Of a stretch of DNA of 47,405 bases, positions 25,835-33,165 are shown piece by piece; within the stretch, counting starts at the first letter, position 1; every line of letters starts with the position of its first letter. Source of the DNA: a virus. Below the pieces are notes generated by a model. That model saw only the letters and a program-made list of their open reading frames with translations, was not told the origin of the DNA and searched no databases. A program made the translations under genes and the position numbers. The DNA lies in IMG/VR virus record IMGVR_UViG_3300046006_002218, positions 1-47,405 of that record. The stretch is one strand, 5' to 3'.

Positions 25835-26988
25835 ATTGTTTTATTACACAGTGCTGTAACACTATATCCGGTTTTAATTGTATCAGTACCAATTGGTGAG
25901 TAAACCCTAACAATTGATTCTCCTGATGAACTATTGAAATTTATTTTAATAGGTGACTGACCTATTGTATAAAGAACAAATTCTTTAACACCTTTATTAC
26001 AAAGTTTTTGAAGGTCTTTTAAAGCATATTCCACTTCAACTCCACCTCTTTTAAATGTTTTTGCTTTGGATGGGTCAACTAAAAGTTGTTCCAATAACTC
26101 CTGATAATTATTTGCCGTTATTTTTACAAGTTTATCACCACTAACCGACACATTATTTCTTGAATTTATAAGTGTTAATTGATAAACGTATAATGGAACC
26201 CATTTAAAATCAACATATTTATGTGGTCTCGTCGTCACATAACCAGTGTCTTGAATTACCTCTTCCCCCTTATTAAGAACAACTAATCTATCAGGAATAG
26301 TTCCGGTATCAAAAGTTACAACACCATTACCGTATAATTTTTCATTAGTTAATACATAATTAAGACTTGCGTCTCCTTGACCTGCCTCAATTTTCATACC
26401 ATCCCAATCACAAATATCTTTGGAATCTTTATCTTTAACTTCCCCCGTTCCTTTAATATCAAAATTAACAAACTGTTCTTGTTTGTATAATTTAATTTTT
26501 TCAGGGTTTTTATTATCACCTTTAGTCTTATTATAAGATGTTTTACCTAATGTAACTTGACTAACATCTGTTGGTACTTGTATCGTTAAAACACCATTCT
26601 TAATTAAATCAGGGAATATTTCTTGAAAATATTTTTTAACAGAATTTGCTCTCGCCAACGCCAAACTTCCCTTCGTCTCATATCCCTTAGGATTTGTTAC
26701 ATTTGATTCTCCGGATGTTATATTAACTATAAATGTCTTACCACCGTTATCTTTAATAAATTTGTCAATCTGAGGTTTCAACGCAATTATATCATTTTTA
26801 ACAGTTGGGGAGTCAATCTGACCAAACCCAAATTTATCTCCAACACTTTGTATTGGGAATTCAGTACTAGTTAACGATTGTTTTGTGGAAACTTGCTCCA
26901 AGTTTAAATATTGTCGTTTTGTAGCACCTTCGTGAAGATTCATTATTCTATTTCTTTCCTCACTAGATATCTCAAATAAATTATTCAT
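25831..26988 (-). CDS. OmpA-like domain protein with capsid-targeting-like leader
   Basis: The product is 385 aa. The leader MNNLFEISSEERNRIMNLHE ends in L-H-E before G21. Residues about 60-180 carry an OmpA/MotB-like domain: IVNITSGESNVTNPKGYETK, LALARANSVKKYFQEIFPDL and EQFVNFDI. The C-terminal half is beta-rich and unassigned. OmpA-like domains bind peptidoglycan, so in a virion it could anchor to the cell wall during DNA entry. It lies downstream of gp23 but has its own late-type motif. A second protein of this type is at 42322. Confidence 0.65.
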   Translation of the reverse strand: MNNLFEISSEERNRIMNLHEGATKRQYLNLEQVSTKQSLTSTEFPIQSVGDKFGFGQIDSPTVKNDIIALKPQIDKFIKDNGGKTFIVNITSGESNVTNPKGYETKGSLALARANSVKKYFQEIFPDLIKNGVLTIQVPTDVSQVTLGKTSYNKTKGDNKNPEKIKLYKQEQFVNFDIKGTGEVKDKDSKDICDWDGMKIEAGQGDASLNYVLTNEKLYGNGVVTFDTGTIPDRLVVLNKGEEVIQDTGYVTTRPHKYVDFKWVPLYVYQLTLINSRNNVSVSGDKLVKITANNYQELLEQLLVDPSKAKTFKRGGVEVEYALKDLQKLCNKGVKEFVLYTIGQSPIKINFNSSSGESIVRVYSPIGTDTIKTGYSVTALCNKTI

Positions 26989-27001
26989 ATTTTTCTTTTC
27001 A

Positions 27002-27009
27002 TATAAATA
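27002..27009 (-). promoter_or_regulatory. late-promoter-like motif TATTTATA (minus sense)
   Basis: The motif is 13 bases upstream of the ATG at 26988 and downstream of the gp23 terminator, so the OmpA-like gene would have its own late transcript. Confidence 0.55.
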
Positions 27010-27045
27010 CCTCAGTATCTATAAAACCAAATACATAAGCATAAA

Positions 27046-27070
27046 AAAAAGGGACATATAGTCCCTTTTT
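27046..27070. terminator. terminator after the major capsid gene
   Basis: AAAAAGGGAC and GTCCCTTTTT form a perfect 10-bp stem around ATATA. On the minus strand the stem is followed by a T-rich stretch. It is 22 bases beyond the gp23 stop. Confidence 0.85.
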
Positions 27071-27092
27071 CTTAAATATTTTAAGAGTTTGA

Positions 27093-28949
27093 TTATCTCA
27101 ATTCTCTTAAATCGAATGTTCTAACACCATCAACTGTGATACGTCCGTAGAAACGGTTATTAACCATTTTCTTAGCGTAACGAGTCATTATACCTTTGAT
27201 AGGTGTAAAGTTGAATGGGTTGTACATTGTTGGAGTTAATTGTAATGGTACATACGGTGCGTAGATGTAACCTGTGTCTAACAATGATGTTCCTTTGTGT
27301 CCAATTAACACTTGGTTAGCTGGGAAGTAAGGGTCACGGTAAACTTGGTAACGTCCTGCTAATGTTCCTACTCTTTCAATACCCATATTATATTGGTCTT
27401 GTTCAGGAGAAGCGTTAGATACGTGGAAGTACTCTAAATCATCAAAGATAGCAGAAACCTCAGAAGATACAACAATCCAGTTTGCTCCACCTCTTAAAGT
27501 AGATTTGTGGATTTGTGCAGACAATTGGTTGATTGCTGTAATTAATGTTTGGTTCCAATCTTTTTGAGTGTAAGAAGTTACTTGAGAAATTCTTCTCCAA
27601 CCATTGTAATCCCATCTCAAATTCCATGCAGCGCCTTTACGTAAATCTCTTAAGATTTCACGGTCAATTTCTGCAGCAACTTGCTCAGATAATAAAGCTG
27701 TTAATTCAGCCTCAGCATCGATGTTGTGGAAAGCCGCAACGTCTTGAGCTAACTCAGGAGACCATTGTGCTCTTAATTTTCTTTCTGTAACAGATACAGT
27801 AACTGAATCTAAGTCGAAAGAAACCTCACCGATTTTATCTTCAAATTCTAATTCTTCGTAACGTCTGAAAACAGCGTTGAAAGCAGTTCCTGATACAGCT
27901 TCAGTAATAGTTGTACCTGTGTAACCATCTAATGATGTAGAATCACAATCAGCACATACTGGACAAGATAAATCAACTTCTAACCAAATACAACCATCAA
28001 CGTCACATACATTTTTGAATGAACCACCGTTACCAGTAGATGCAAATGTTGTTTGAGTTGTGTTACCATATTTCACAATACCTTTACCATATATTTGAGT
28101 TACAACTCTAAATAATAAAGCTCCTGTAGAAACTGTACATGGTGAAGTAGCATCAACTGTTAAACCATTTCCTGTATAGATAACTAAATCAGATAAGAAT
28201 GATTCTGTATCCATTTCGTTACCATCAGGTCCGATTAATTTTCCAGCTCCTGTGTCAGCAAAACCACACATTTTAATGATAACTTTTCTTGTGTTACCTG
28301 AAGCGATTACAAATGCTCCGTCAGTTGTTCCTGAAATATTAGCATTAACTAAAACTCCACCTGTCCATTTTTGGATAGTTGTTGAAGCTGTGATAGCTGA
28401 CCAACGACCTTTAGAATAATCAAATAATCCTGGTGGGTCTAAACTTGGTTCGTTACCTTCGTAGAATAAATCATAAAGATTTTTTTCATACACTGGGTTG
28501 TTAGTTCCTGAACCTGTTGTGTAACCTTCACTTGGAGAACCTGGATAATTTCCTGGAGACCCGATTGGTGCGTAGTGCTCACCTGAATACTGACCGTCAA
28601 TACCGTCTTTGTATCCTTGAATTTTTGGTACAAAGTAGAATAATTTACCGATTGGTAAGTTCATAGCTTGTACAGAAACGATATCATTCGCTAATAATTT
28701 AGAGAATACTCTTCTTACGATAGGAAATACAACAGTTTCAAATGAACCTGAAGACCCGTCAGAAGTTGCTTCGTTTATTAAGAAAGACGCTTGATTCTCA
28801 TATAATTGAGCTACGTTTTCTCTTAAGTGACCTTTAAGACCTTCTAGAAATCCTAATTTGTCCCATTTGTTGATTGTGTCTTCTTTAATAACTTTAAGGT
28901 GTTTTAACCCGATGTTACCAACTAGACCTGATTCTAATAATGCTCCCAT
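27093..28949 (-). CDS. gp23: major capsid protein, T4 gp23-like
   Basis: The product is 618 aa (T4 gp23: 521). T4-like landmarks are ASFLINEATSDG (predicted prohead cleavage E60/A61, cf. FLTE/A in T4), VRRVFSKLLANDIVSVQAMN (about 76-95), KLRAQWSPELAQDVAAFHNI (about 378-397) and GRYQVYRDPYF then YIYAPYVPLQLTP near the C-terminus. Extra length lies mainly between about 120 and 365, including a cysteine-rich piece (CDVDGC, CPVCADC) that may be a surface insertion domain. It forms the hexamers of the head shell after scaffold-guided assembly. It lies 32 bases downstream of the scaffold gene and before a strong terminator. Confidence 0.95.
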   Translation of the reverse strand: MGALLESGLVGNIGLKHLKVIKEDTINKWDKLGFLEGLKGHLRENVAQLYENQASFLINEATSDGSSGSFETVVFPIVRRVFSKLLANDIVSVQAMNLPIGKLFYFVPKIQGYKDGIDGQYSGEHYAPIGSPGNYPGSPSEGYTTGSGTNNPVYEKNLYDLFYEGNEPSLDPPGLFDYSKGRWSAITASTTIQKWTGGVLVNANISGTTDGAFVIASGNTRKVIIKMCGFADTGAGKLIGPDGNEMDTESFLSDLVIYTGNGLTVDATSPCTVSTGALLFRVVTQIYGKGIVKYGNTTQTTFASTGNGGSFKNVCDVDGCIWLEVDLSCPVCADCDSTSLDGYTGTTITEAVSGTAFNAVFRRYEELEFEDKIGEVSFDLDSVTVSVTERKLRAQWSPELAQDVAAFHNIDAEAELTALLSEQVAAEIDREILRDLRKGAAWNLRWDYNGWRRISQVTSYTQKDWNQTLITAINQLSAQIHKSTLRGGANWIVVSSEVSAIFDDLEYFHVSNASPEQDQYNMGIERVGTLAGRYQVYRDPYFPANQVLIGHKGTSLLDTGYIYAPYVPLQLTPTMYNPFNFTPIKGIMTRYAKKMVNNRFYGRITVDGVRTFDLRELR

Positions 28950-28981
28950 TTTTTTTGGTTTTTATTAATTTTTATTTATTT

Positions 28982-30529
28982 TTATTTTAATTTTGACATT
29001 AAGTCTTTCATTCTTAAGAACTGTGGATTCTCATATGTTTTAGATTCAATTAGATTGATTGCTGAACCTGTTGAAGGTGCTTTAGCAATTGTTCTTTCTA
29101 ATGACTCATTCATAGGTTGAGAAGAAGTTCCTGTAAGTTCATCCTTAACGACTTTGTATAAGTTTTTAGATTCTTTAATGTTTTCAACACCGTCAAATCT
29201 TCTTAAGATATTTATTTTTTCTTGTTTGGACGTTGAATGTTCTGTAAACAAACGTGTAGCGTAAGCTAAGTTTGAATTAAACACGGCAACCTCATTCAAT
29301 TTATTTCTAAATACGTTAAGAGCTTTTCTGTATTCTTCATTTTTTTCTCTAAGAACTCTTAATTCAGTTGTATTAGTATTCTCTTTAATTGCGGTATTAA
29401 AAGATGAGTGTGCTCTTGGTTTTGGCAAACCACCTTTTCTGAAATTACTTCCATTACCTAATGTGCGAGAAGCCTCTTTTGTTTCAGCTTTTTTAGTTGT
29501 GTTAGCAACTTGCTCTTTTGTTTCTGTTTTTTTAACAGTTTTCATTTTACCTTCAAGATTTTCACCATCTTTGTAATCAAATTTTGCTTTTCCTGTACCC
29601 ATAGTTACATTAGCAGATTTTTTTACAGTTTTGAAACCACCATTTTGATTAGGTTTAGCGTCATATTTAAATTTACTAGGATTTCCTAATCCGGTTCCTT
29701 TAGGTTTTACAGTCATTTTAGATTCTACTACTGTATCATCATCCATATCCATATCGTCTTGTTCTTCTAACTCTGTGTCGTCTTCATCATCAAAAGAAAT
29801 TTCATAAACGATTTCTTCATCGTCCATATCTTCTTCTTCGTCAAATTCTGATTCAAAATCTTTAAAGTGTCCATCAACATCTCCAATTTTATGACCATCA
29901 CGTCTTTTAAAATCGTGTTTGTTTCCACCAAACGCTTCTCCCATTTCTGAATCTTCGTCGTCATTATCAAATACTCTAGAGATGATATCTTCAATACCTT
30001 CAGAATCATCGTCTTCATCTTCATCTTCAAAGTCAAATTCGTCTTCGTCTTCGTCTTCGTCGTTAAATTGTTCAAACATTTCATCTTCGTTCTCACCAAC
30101 AATCATGTATTCTTTGTTGTTCTCATTGTCTTTTAAACTGATGTTACCAGAATCATCTTTAGTAACAACAATATTATCCTCAGGTCCCATTAATTGAAAT
30201 ACACGTAAGATTTCTTCATCGTCCTCTATGTCAGTAAGGTCTATGGTTTCTTCGTCATCATCCATATCTACATTATCAGTATCCATGTCGTCTTCCATAT
30301 CAACATCAACATCCATGTCATCCATGTCTGTATCTGTGTCCATGTCATCCATGTCAACTTCAGTGTCAATCTCTTCTTCTTCTTGTTCTGTAAGAGATTC
30401 TTTTACTAGTTCTTTGATTTCTTGCGACATTGTCGAAGCAAGTATTCCTTTTGCATTTTCAGCTACCGCTTCTTCCAAATTTTTCATTTGGATGATAGCT
30501 TCTTCAACTAAAGATTTTTCTTTTGCCAT
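28982..30529 (-). CDS. gp22: acidic prohead core/scaffold-like protein at the gp22 position
   Basis: The product is 515 aa. Residues about 45-290 are extremely acidic, with repeated D-M-D and D-E-D units, and the C-terminal 200 residues are basic and helical (RVLREKNEEYRKALNVFRNK). It lies between gp21-like and gp23 genes, exactly where T4 encodes its core protein gp22, which is also acidic and helical and is degraded by gp21. It is nearly twice as long as T4 gp22 (269 aa) because of the acidic tract. Homology is by position and composition; sequence similarity to gp22 is not evident by eye. Confidence 0.7.
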   Translation of the reverse strand: MAKEKSLVEEAIIQMKNLEEAVAENAKGILASTMSQEIKELVKESLTEQEEEEIDTEVDMDDMDTDTDMDDMDVDVDMEDDMDTDNVDMDDDEETIDLTDIEDDEEILRVFQLMGPEDNIVVTKDDSGNISLKDNENNKEYMIVGENEDEMFEQFNDEDEDEDEFDFEDEDEDDDSEGIEDIISRVFDNDDEDSEMGEAFGGNKHDFKRRDGHKIGDVDGHFKDFESEFDEEEDMDDEEIVYEISFDDEDDTELEEQDDMDMDDDTVVESKMTVKPKGTGLGNPSKFKYDAKPNQNGGFKTVKKSANVTMGTGKAKFDYKDGENLEGKMKTVKKTETKEQVANTTKKAETKEASRTLGNGSNFRKGGLPKPRAHSSFNTAIKENTNTTELRVLREKNEEYRKALNVFRNKLNEVAVFNSNLAYATRLFTEHSTSKQEKINILRRFDGVENIKESKNLYKVVKDELTGTSSQPMNESLERTIAKAPSTGSAINLIESKTYENPQFLRMKDLMSKLK

Positions 30530-30551
30530 TTGTGTTTAAGTTATTTTAATA

Positions 30552-30559
30552 TATAAATA
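30552..30559 (-). promoter_or_regulatory. late-promoter-like motif TATTTATA (minus sense), proximal of two
   Basis: The motif is 22 bases upstream of the scaffold ATG, preceded by GA on the sense strand as in several other copies. With a second copy at 30617 it gives the scaffold-capsid unit two motifs. Confidence 0.6.
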
Positions 30560-30565
30560 TCTCCC

Positions 30566-30594
30566 ATTATCAAAAAATCATTATTTTTGATAAT
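30566..30594. repeat. 11-bp perfect inverted repeat upstream of the scaffold gene
   Basis: ATTATCAAAAA (30566-30576) and TTTTTGATAAT (30584-30594) are separated by 7 bases. It lies between the two late-type motifs, with no T-run on the minus strand, so it is more like an operator or RNA structure than a terminator. Confidence 0.6.
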
Positions 30595-30616
30595 TTGGTG
30601 TTGAGTTTTTTATACT

Positions 30617-30624
30617 AATAAATA
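30617..30624 (-). promoter_or_regulatory. late-promoter-like motif TATTTATT (minus sense), distal of two
   Basis: A second motif about 65 bases further from the scaffold gene than the one at 30552, directly after the terminator that closes the gp21 transcript. Confidence 0.45.
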
Positions 30625-30642
30625 TTACCAAAAAAATAAAAG

Positions 30643-30673
30643 CATAAAAAAAGGAGACATTTCTGTCTCCTTT
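30643..30673 (-). terminator. intrinsic terminator after the gp21-30696 unit
   Basis: AAAGGAGACA (30650-30659) and TGTCTCCTTT (30664-30673) pair perfectly around TTTC; read on the minus strand a run of seven or more T follows. It separates the protease transcript from the scaffold/capsid transcript. Confidence 0.85.
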
Positions 30674-30695
30674 ATTAATTATTGAATATAAATTC

Positions 30696-30905
30696 TTATT
30701 CTATCACTTCATCAATTTTGCTTTCAACAATTGCTGTGATTCTCCATTCCATTGTATAATGCTCAAAAACTTTCGTAACTTTCGCTTCTACATCAGTTGG
30801 GTTATAACCACTAACTAATTTTTCTTCTCTTAATTTTTTAATCTTTCCTGATGCCTCATCAACTGAGTCTAATGTAATTTTTGCAATGAAATACTTCTCG
30901 TCCAT
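30696..30905 (-). CDS. small protein resembling DUF4494 proteins
   Basis: The product is 69 aa: YFIAKITLDSVDEASGKIKK at the N-terminus, then REEKLVSGYNPTDVEAKVT and a final strand ITAIVESKIDEVIE. This order (aromatic start, GK-KK turn, E-x-L-V-x-A/S-x-x-x-x-x-EA) resembles DUF4494 proteins found in Bacteroidota and their phages; the match is by eye only. It lies between gp21 and gp22, where T4 has no exact equivalent. Function unknown. Confidence 0.5.
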   Translation of the reverse strand: MDEKYFIAKITLDSVDEASGKIKKLREEKLVSGYNPTDVEAKVTKVFEHYTMEWRITAIVESKIDEVIE

Positions 30906-30922
30906 AATTTTTTTTATTTAGT

Positions 30923-31648
30923 TTAATGACCTAAATAATCGTTTAATTTTTTCATTAAGTCAAGTGATTTATTACCTGAATTACCAACATGTCTTTCAAC
31001 ACTCATTCTTTTCTCTTCATCTAAGTTTTCATCATACAAACTTTTATCCTCTTTATTTAAAAATAGGTATGCTCCCGGTGTTGAAGGTGAAGACACTAAG
31101 TCAAAACAAATTAATTCAAAATCATCTTGTACTTCGTTTTGTTCACCAATTTTTTTAAGTGACCCAACACCTCTTGATGATATACCTAAAGTAACTCCTT
31201 GTCTTAAGTAATTTGCCGCTAAATCTCCTTTGGTTGAACAAATACCACTTTCATGGTAACCCGGTGATGTCAATAATTTAATCTTCCCCATTAAGACATT
31301 ACCTTCCCACCATACTTCGGTGATTGCGTGAGAAACTCTATCTAAATCAATAAGAGATGATTCCGGGTGATTTAACTCGGATAGGGCGGTACCCTTTTTA
31401 ATCATTTTCTTATAATTTTCGGCTTCTCTTTTTAATATACGTTCAGGGTATAATCTACCATTTCTATTTGGGGTGTCATATTTTTGTAATACAGCATAAA
31501 ATTCAAATGGTTTTGAGTGGTCTAACATTTCGTTAGATTCTCTAATTAAAGTTTCGTTACGATTATCCTTTGGGTTAATATACCCGGCATCATACTCAAC
31601 TAATATACCTTTTCCTGATTCGTTCGGTTGTAATATTTTTAAACTCAT
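30923..31648 (-). CDS. gp21: prohead core protease, T4 gp21-like
   Basis: The product is 241 aa with the phage prohead protease signature: NGRLYP (63-68), ELNHP with catalytic H94, GISSRG with the catalytic serine (S157 or S158) and FDLVSSPSTPGA (182-193) with D183. It is a serine protease that matures the prohead by digesting the core and cutting head proteins at [ILM]-x-E sites. Candidate substrates in this window are gp23 (E60/A61) and the leader-bearing proteins. It is followed 17 bases later by the DUF4494-like gene and then a terminator. Confidence 0.93.
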   Translation of the reverse strand: MSLKILQPNESGKGILVEYDAGYINPKDNRNETLIRESNEMLDHSKPFEFYAVLQKYDTPNRNGRLYPERILKREAENYKKMIKKGTALSELNHPESSLIDLDRVSHAITEVWWEGNVLMGKIKLLTSPGYHESGICSTKGDLAANYLRQGVTLGISSRGVGSLKKIGEQNEVQDDFELICFDLVSSPSTPGAYLFLNKEDKSLYDENLDEEKRMSVERHVGNSGNKSLDLMKKLNDYLGH

Positions 31649-31663
31649 TTTAAATGTTTTAAT

Positions 31664-31671
31664 AATAAATA
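31664..31671 (-). promoter_or_regulatory. late-promoter-like motif TATTTATT (minus sense)
   Basis: The motif is 15 bases upstream of the protease ATG and touches the end of the upstream gene. Confidence 0.5.
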
Positions 31672-32142
31672 TTAAACATTTTCGGTTTGTAACGGATATT
31701 CAACGGATTTGATTTTTTTAGTTAGATAAAACTTAAAATAATTATTATTATAAAAGTTATCATTAAAGATTTGATTTGTTATTTTTATTAATGAATCTTT
31801 AATTTGTTTTGATTTAAAATCTAAGTTTTCCTCAATAATAAAAAAATTAATTTCAATATTCATAAATGATTTTTTTCCTAAATTTAAACCGCTTGACCTT
31901 AAATCTAAATCAACGATGAATTTTGTGTCAAAAATTTTATTATTTAAAGAGTCGTAAACTGAGTGTTTTACTCCCCTACTTAGGTTTAAAACTGTTCTGT
32001 TCCAATTATCACAATCATAGAATGGTTCAACCCATGTTTGTATATTTAAGTAAAGTGATTTTAAGTTGACAGAATCAACTGTTCCATAAACAACTTTTGC
32101 GGTTTTGAAACCGTTTAGTTGAGAGGTTTTCCCCTTTTTCAT
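31672..32142 (-). CDS. hypothetical head-operon protein, 156 aa
   Basis: The product has mixed alpha/beta composition: FKTAKVVYGTVDSVNLKSLY, WVEPFYDCDNWNRTVL, NIEINFFIIEENLDF. It is unrecognised and lies upstream of gp21 in the head operon, divergent from the bS21 gene across a 92-base AT-rich gap. No late-type motif is present before it. Position suggests a neck, vertex or head-assembly part; this is inference. Confidence 0.5.
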   Translation of the reverse strand: MKKGKTSQLNGFKTAKVVYGTVDSVNLKSLYLNIQTWVEPFYDCDNWNRTVLNLSRGVKHSVYDSLNNKIFDTKFIVDLDLRSSGLNLGKKSFMNIEINFFIIEENLDFKSKQIKDSLIKITNQIFNDNFYNNNYFKFYLTKKIKSVEYPLQTENV

Positions 32143-32234
32143 TAATTTTCATATTTTTCCTTTTATTTTTAAAAAAGATAGGTGAAAATAGGTGTTAGGT
32201 CAAATTTTTTGTTAATTTGAAATATATGTATAAT

Positions 32235-32429
32235 ATGTTAATAATTAAATTAGATAAAAATACAACAATAGAGAAAGCGTTAAAACTCTATAAAAGTAAA
32301 GTTATTAAGACACGTCAAAGTTCTGAACTTAATAAAAGAAAAGAATTTATTAAACCTTCCGTAAAAAAAAGAAACGTGTTAGCGAAAGCTAAACACGTTC
32401 AATTAAAATATTATTCGGATAATAATTAA
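32235..32429 (+). CDS. rpsU: ribosomal protein bS21
   Basis: From the ATG at 32235 the product is 64 aa, the normal size. The sequence follows bS21 throughout: MLIIKLDKNTTIEKALKLYK, then a basic middle (SKVIKTRQSSELNKR), the conserved KEFIKPSVKKRN block and a short basic tail. bS21 sits in the 30S platform near the anti-Shine-Dalgarno end of 16S rRNA; in Bacteroidota it helps hide that sequence. A phage copy could replace or compete with the host protein and bias initiation towards phage mRNA. It is a lone plus-strand gene within the minus-strand head operon, without a clear promoter, and converges with the gene at 32426. Confidence 0.88.
   Translation: MLIIKLDKNTTIEKALKLYKSKVIKTRQSSELNKRKEFIKPSVKKRNVLAKAKHVQLKYYSDNN
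32373..32399 (+). other. GAAA-capped hairpin inside the bS21 gene
   Basis: AACGTGTTAGC (32373-32383) pairs with GCTAAACACGTT (32388-32399) with one bulged A and a GAAA loop, within codons for RNVLAKAKHV. It has no T-run, so it is not a simple terminator. Confidence 0.6.
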
Positions 32430-33145
32430 AGATTTTCTTTTAAACTTTTAAGTTTAAAATAAGTCAATTTGTCGTACTTCTCAGATATCACTTTTGTAAG
32501 TGTTTCATCAATTCTACCTTTCACTGAATTATCTTCAGATGACTCTTTCATTGCATTTAATTTATCTACCACATTTTCTTTAAGAGTGTTGAATTTAACT
32601 ATTAATTCTTCATCGTTTTCTGATAACAATTTAATAATTTCTTTTTTATCAGACTCATTTAAACCATCAATATAATTTTTAATAGTTTTGTTTGCCACAC
32701 TAACCATAGTTGATAATGGAAGTTCAATACCTTTAGTTTGTATAACCGGTATTTTTTTTAAATTTTCTAAAATTAAATTTTTACTTTTAAGTCTAGATTC
32801 AATAGTTAAAACATCTGTTGAAAATAGGTTATCAATGTTTTCATATGAATTATCTGATTTCGTATTTTTAACCCACGTATTTAATTTTTTTAAATCTGCT
32901 GGTAAAATTTTATTTACAGCATTTTCATATAGAGTAATACATTCATGGATGTATTCTCTTGAGTATAAATCATTCAAACCCTTTCTAGTGTTTAATTCAT
33001 CATACATGTAGAAAATTTTACTAACATTTTTATTTTCTAATACAAGTTTTTTAAATGTTTTCAATTCGTCTTTAAATGTATCGTTTTTATACGATTCAAG
33101 TAATACGTTTTCTATCTTTGATTTTAATATTCCAAACTTTGTCAT
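32426..33145 (-). CDS. hypothetical head-operon protein, helical, 239 aa
   Basis: The start is the ATG at 33145 (MTKFGILKSKIENVL); an upstream TTG would overlap the portal gene. Nearly the whole protein is helical and charged (FKDELKTFKKLVLENKNVSK, ESRLKSKNLILENLKKIPVI). It lies directly after the portal gene with its own late-type motif. In T4 small core genes 67 and 68 lie between 20 and 21, so an analogous prohead core protein is possible. No family is recognised. Confidence 0.55.
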   Translation of the reverse strand: MTKFGILKSKIENVLLESYKNDTFKDELKTFKKLVLENKNVSKIFYMYDELNTRKGLNDLYSREYIHECITLYENAVNKILPADLKKLNTWVKNTKSDNSYENIDNLFSTDVLTIESRLKSKNLILENLKKIPVIQTKGIELPLSTMVSVANKTIKNYIDGLNESDKKEIIKLLSENDEELIVKFNTLKENVVDKLNAMKESSEDNSVKGRIDETLTKVISEKYDKLTYFKLKSLKENL

Positions 33146-33157
33146 TTTCTTTTTAAT

Positions 33158-33165
33158 TATAAATA
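33158..33165 (-). promoter_or_regulatory. late-promoter-like motif TATTTATA (minus sense)
   Basis: The motif lies in the gap directly after the portal stop, 12 bases upstream of the ATG at 33145. Confidence 0.55.

Noticed and set aside
29919-30539. Serine-rich plus-strand frames opposite the acidic scaffold gene
   Set aside because: They are mirror frames of the Asp/Glu/Met codon repeats (GAT/GAA complement gives ATC/TTC Ser/Phe) and have no promoter or sensible composition.
32209-32220. TTAATTTG upstream of bS21 as a host-type promoter
   Set aside because: It differs from TAnnTTTG at the second base and no TTG lies at the -33 distance, so it was not called.
32217-32234. TTG at 32217 or ATG at 32226 as the bS21 start
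   Set aside because: The family starts at the methionine before LII; the ATG at 32235 gives the standard 64-aa length.
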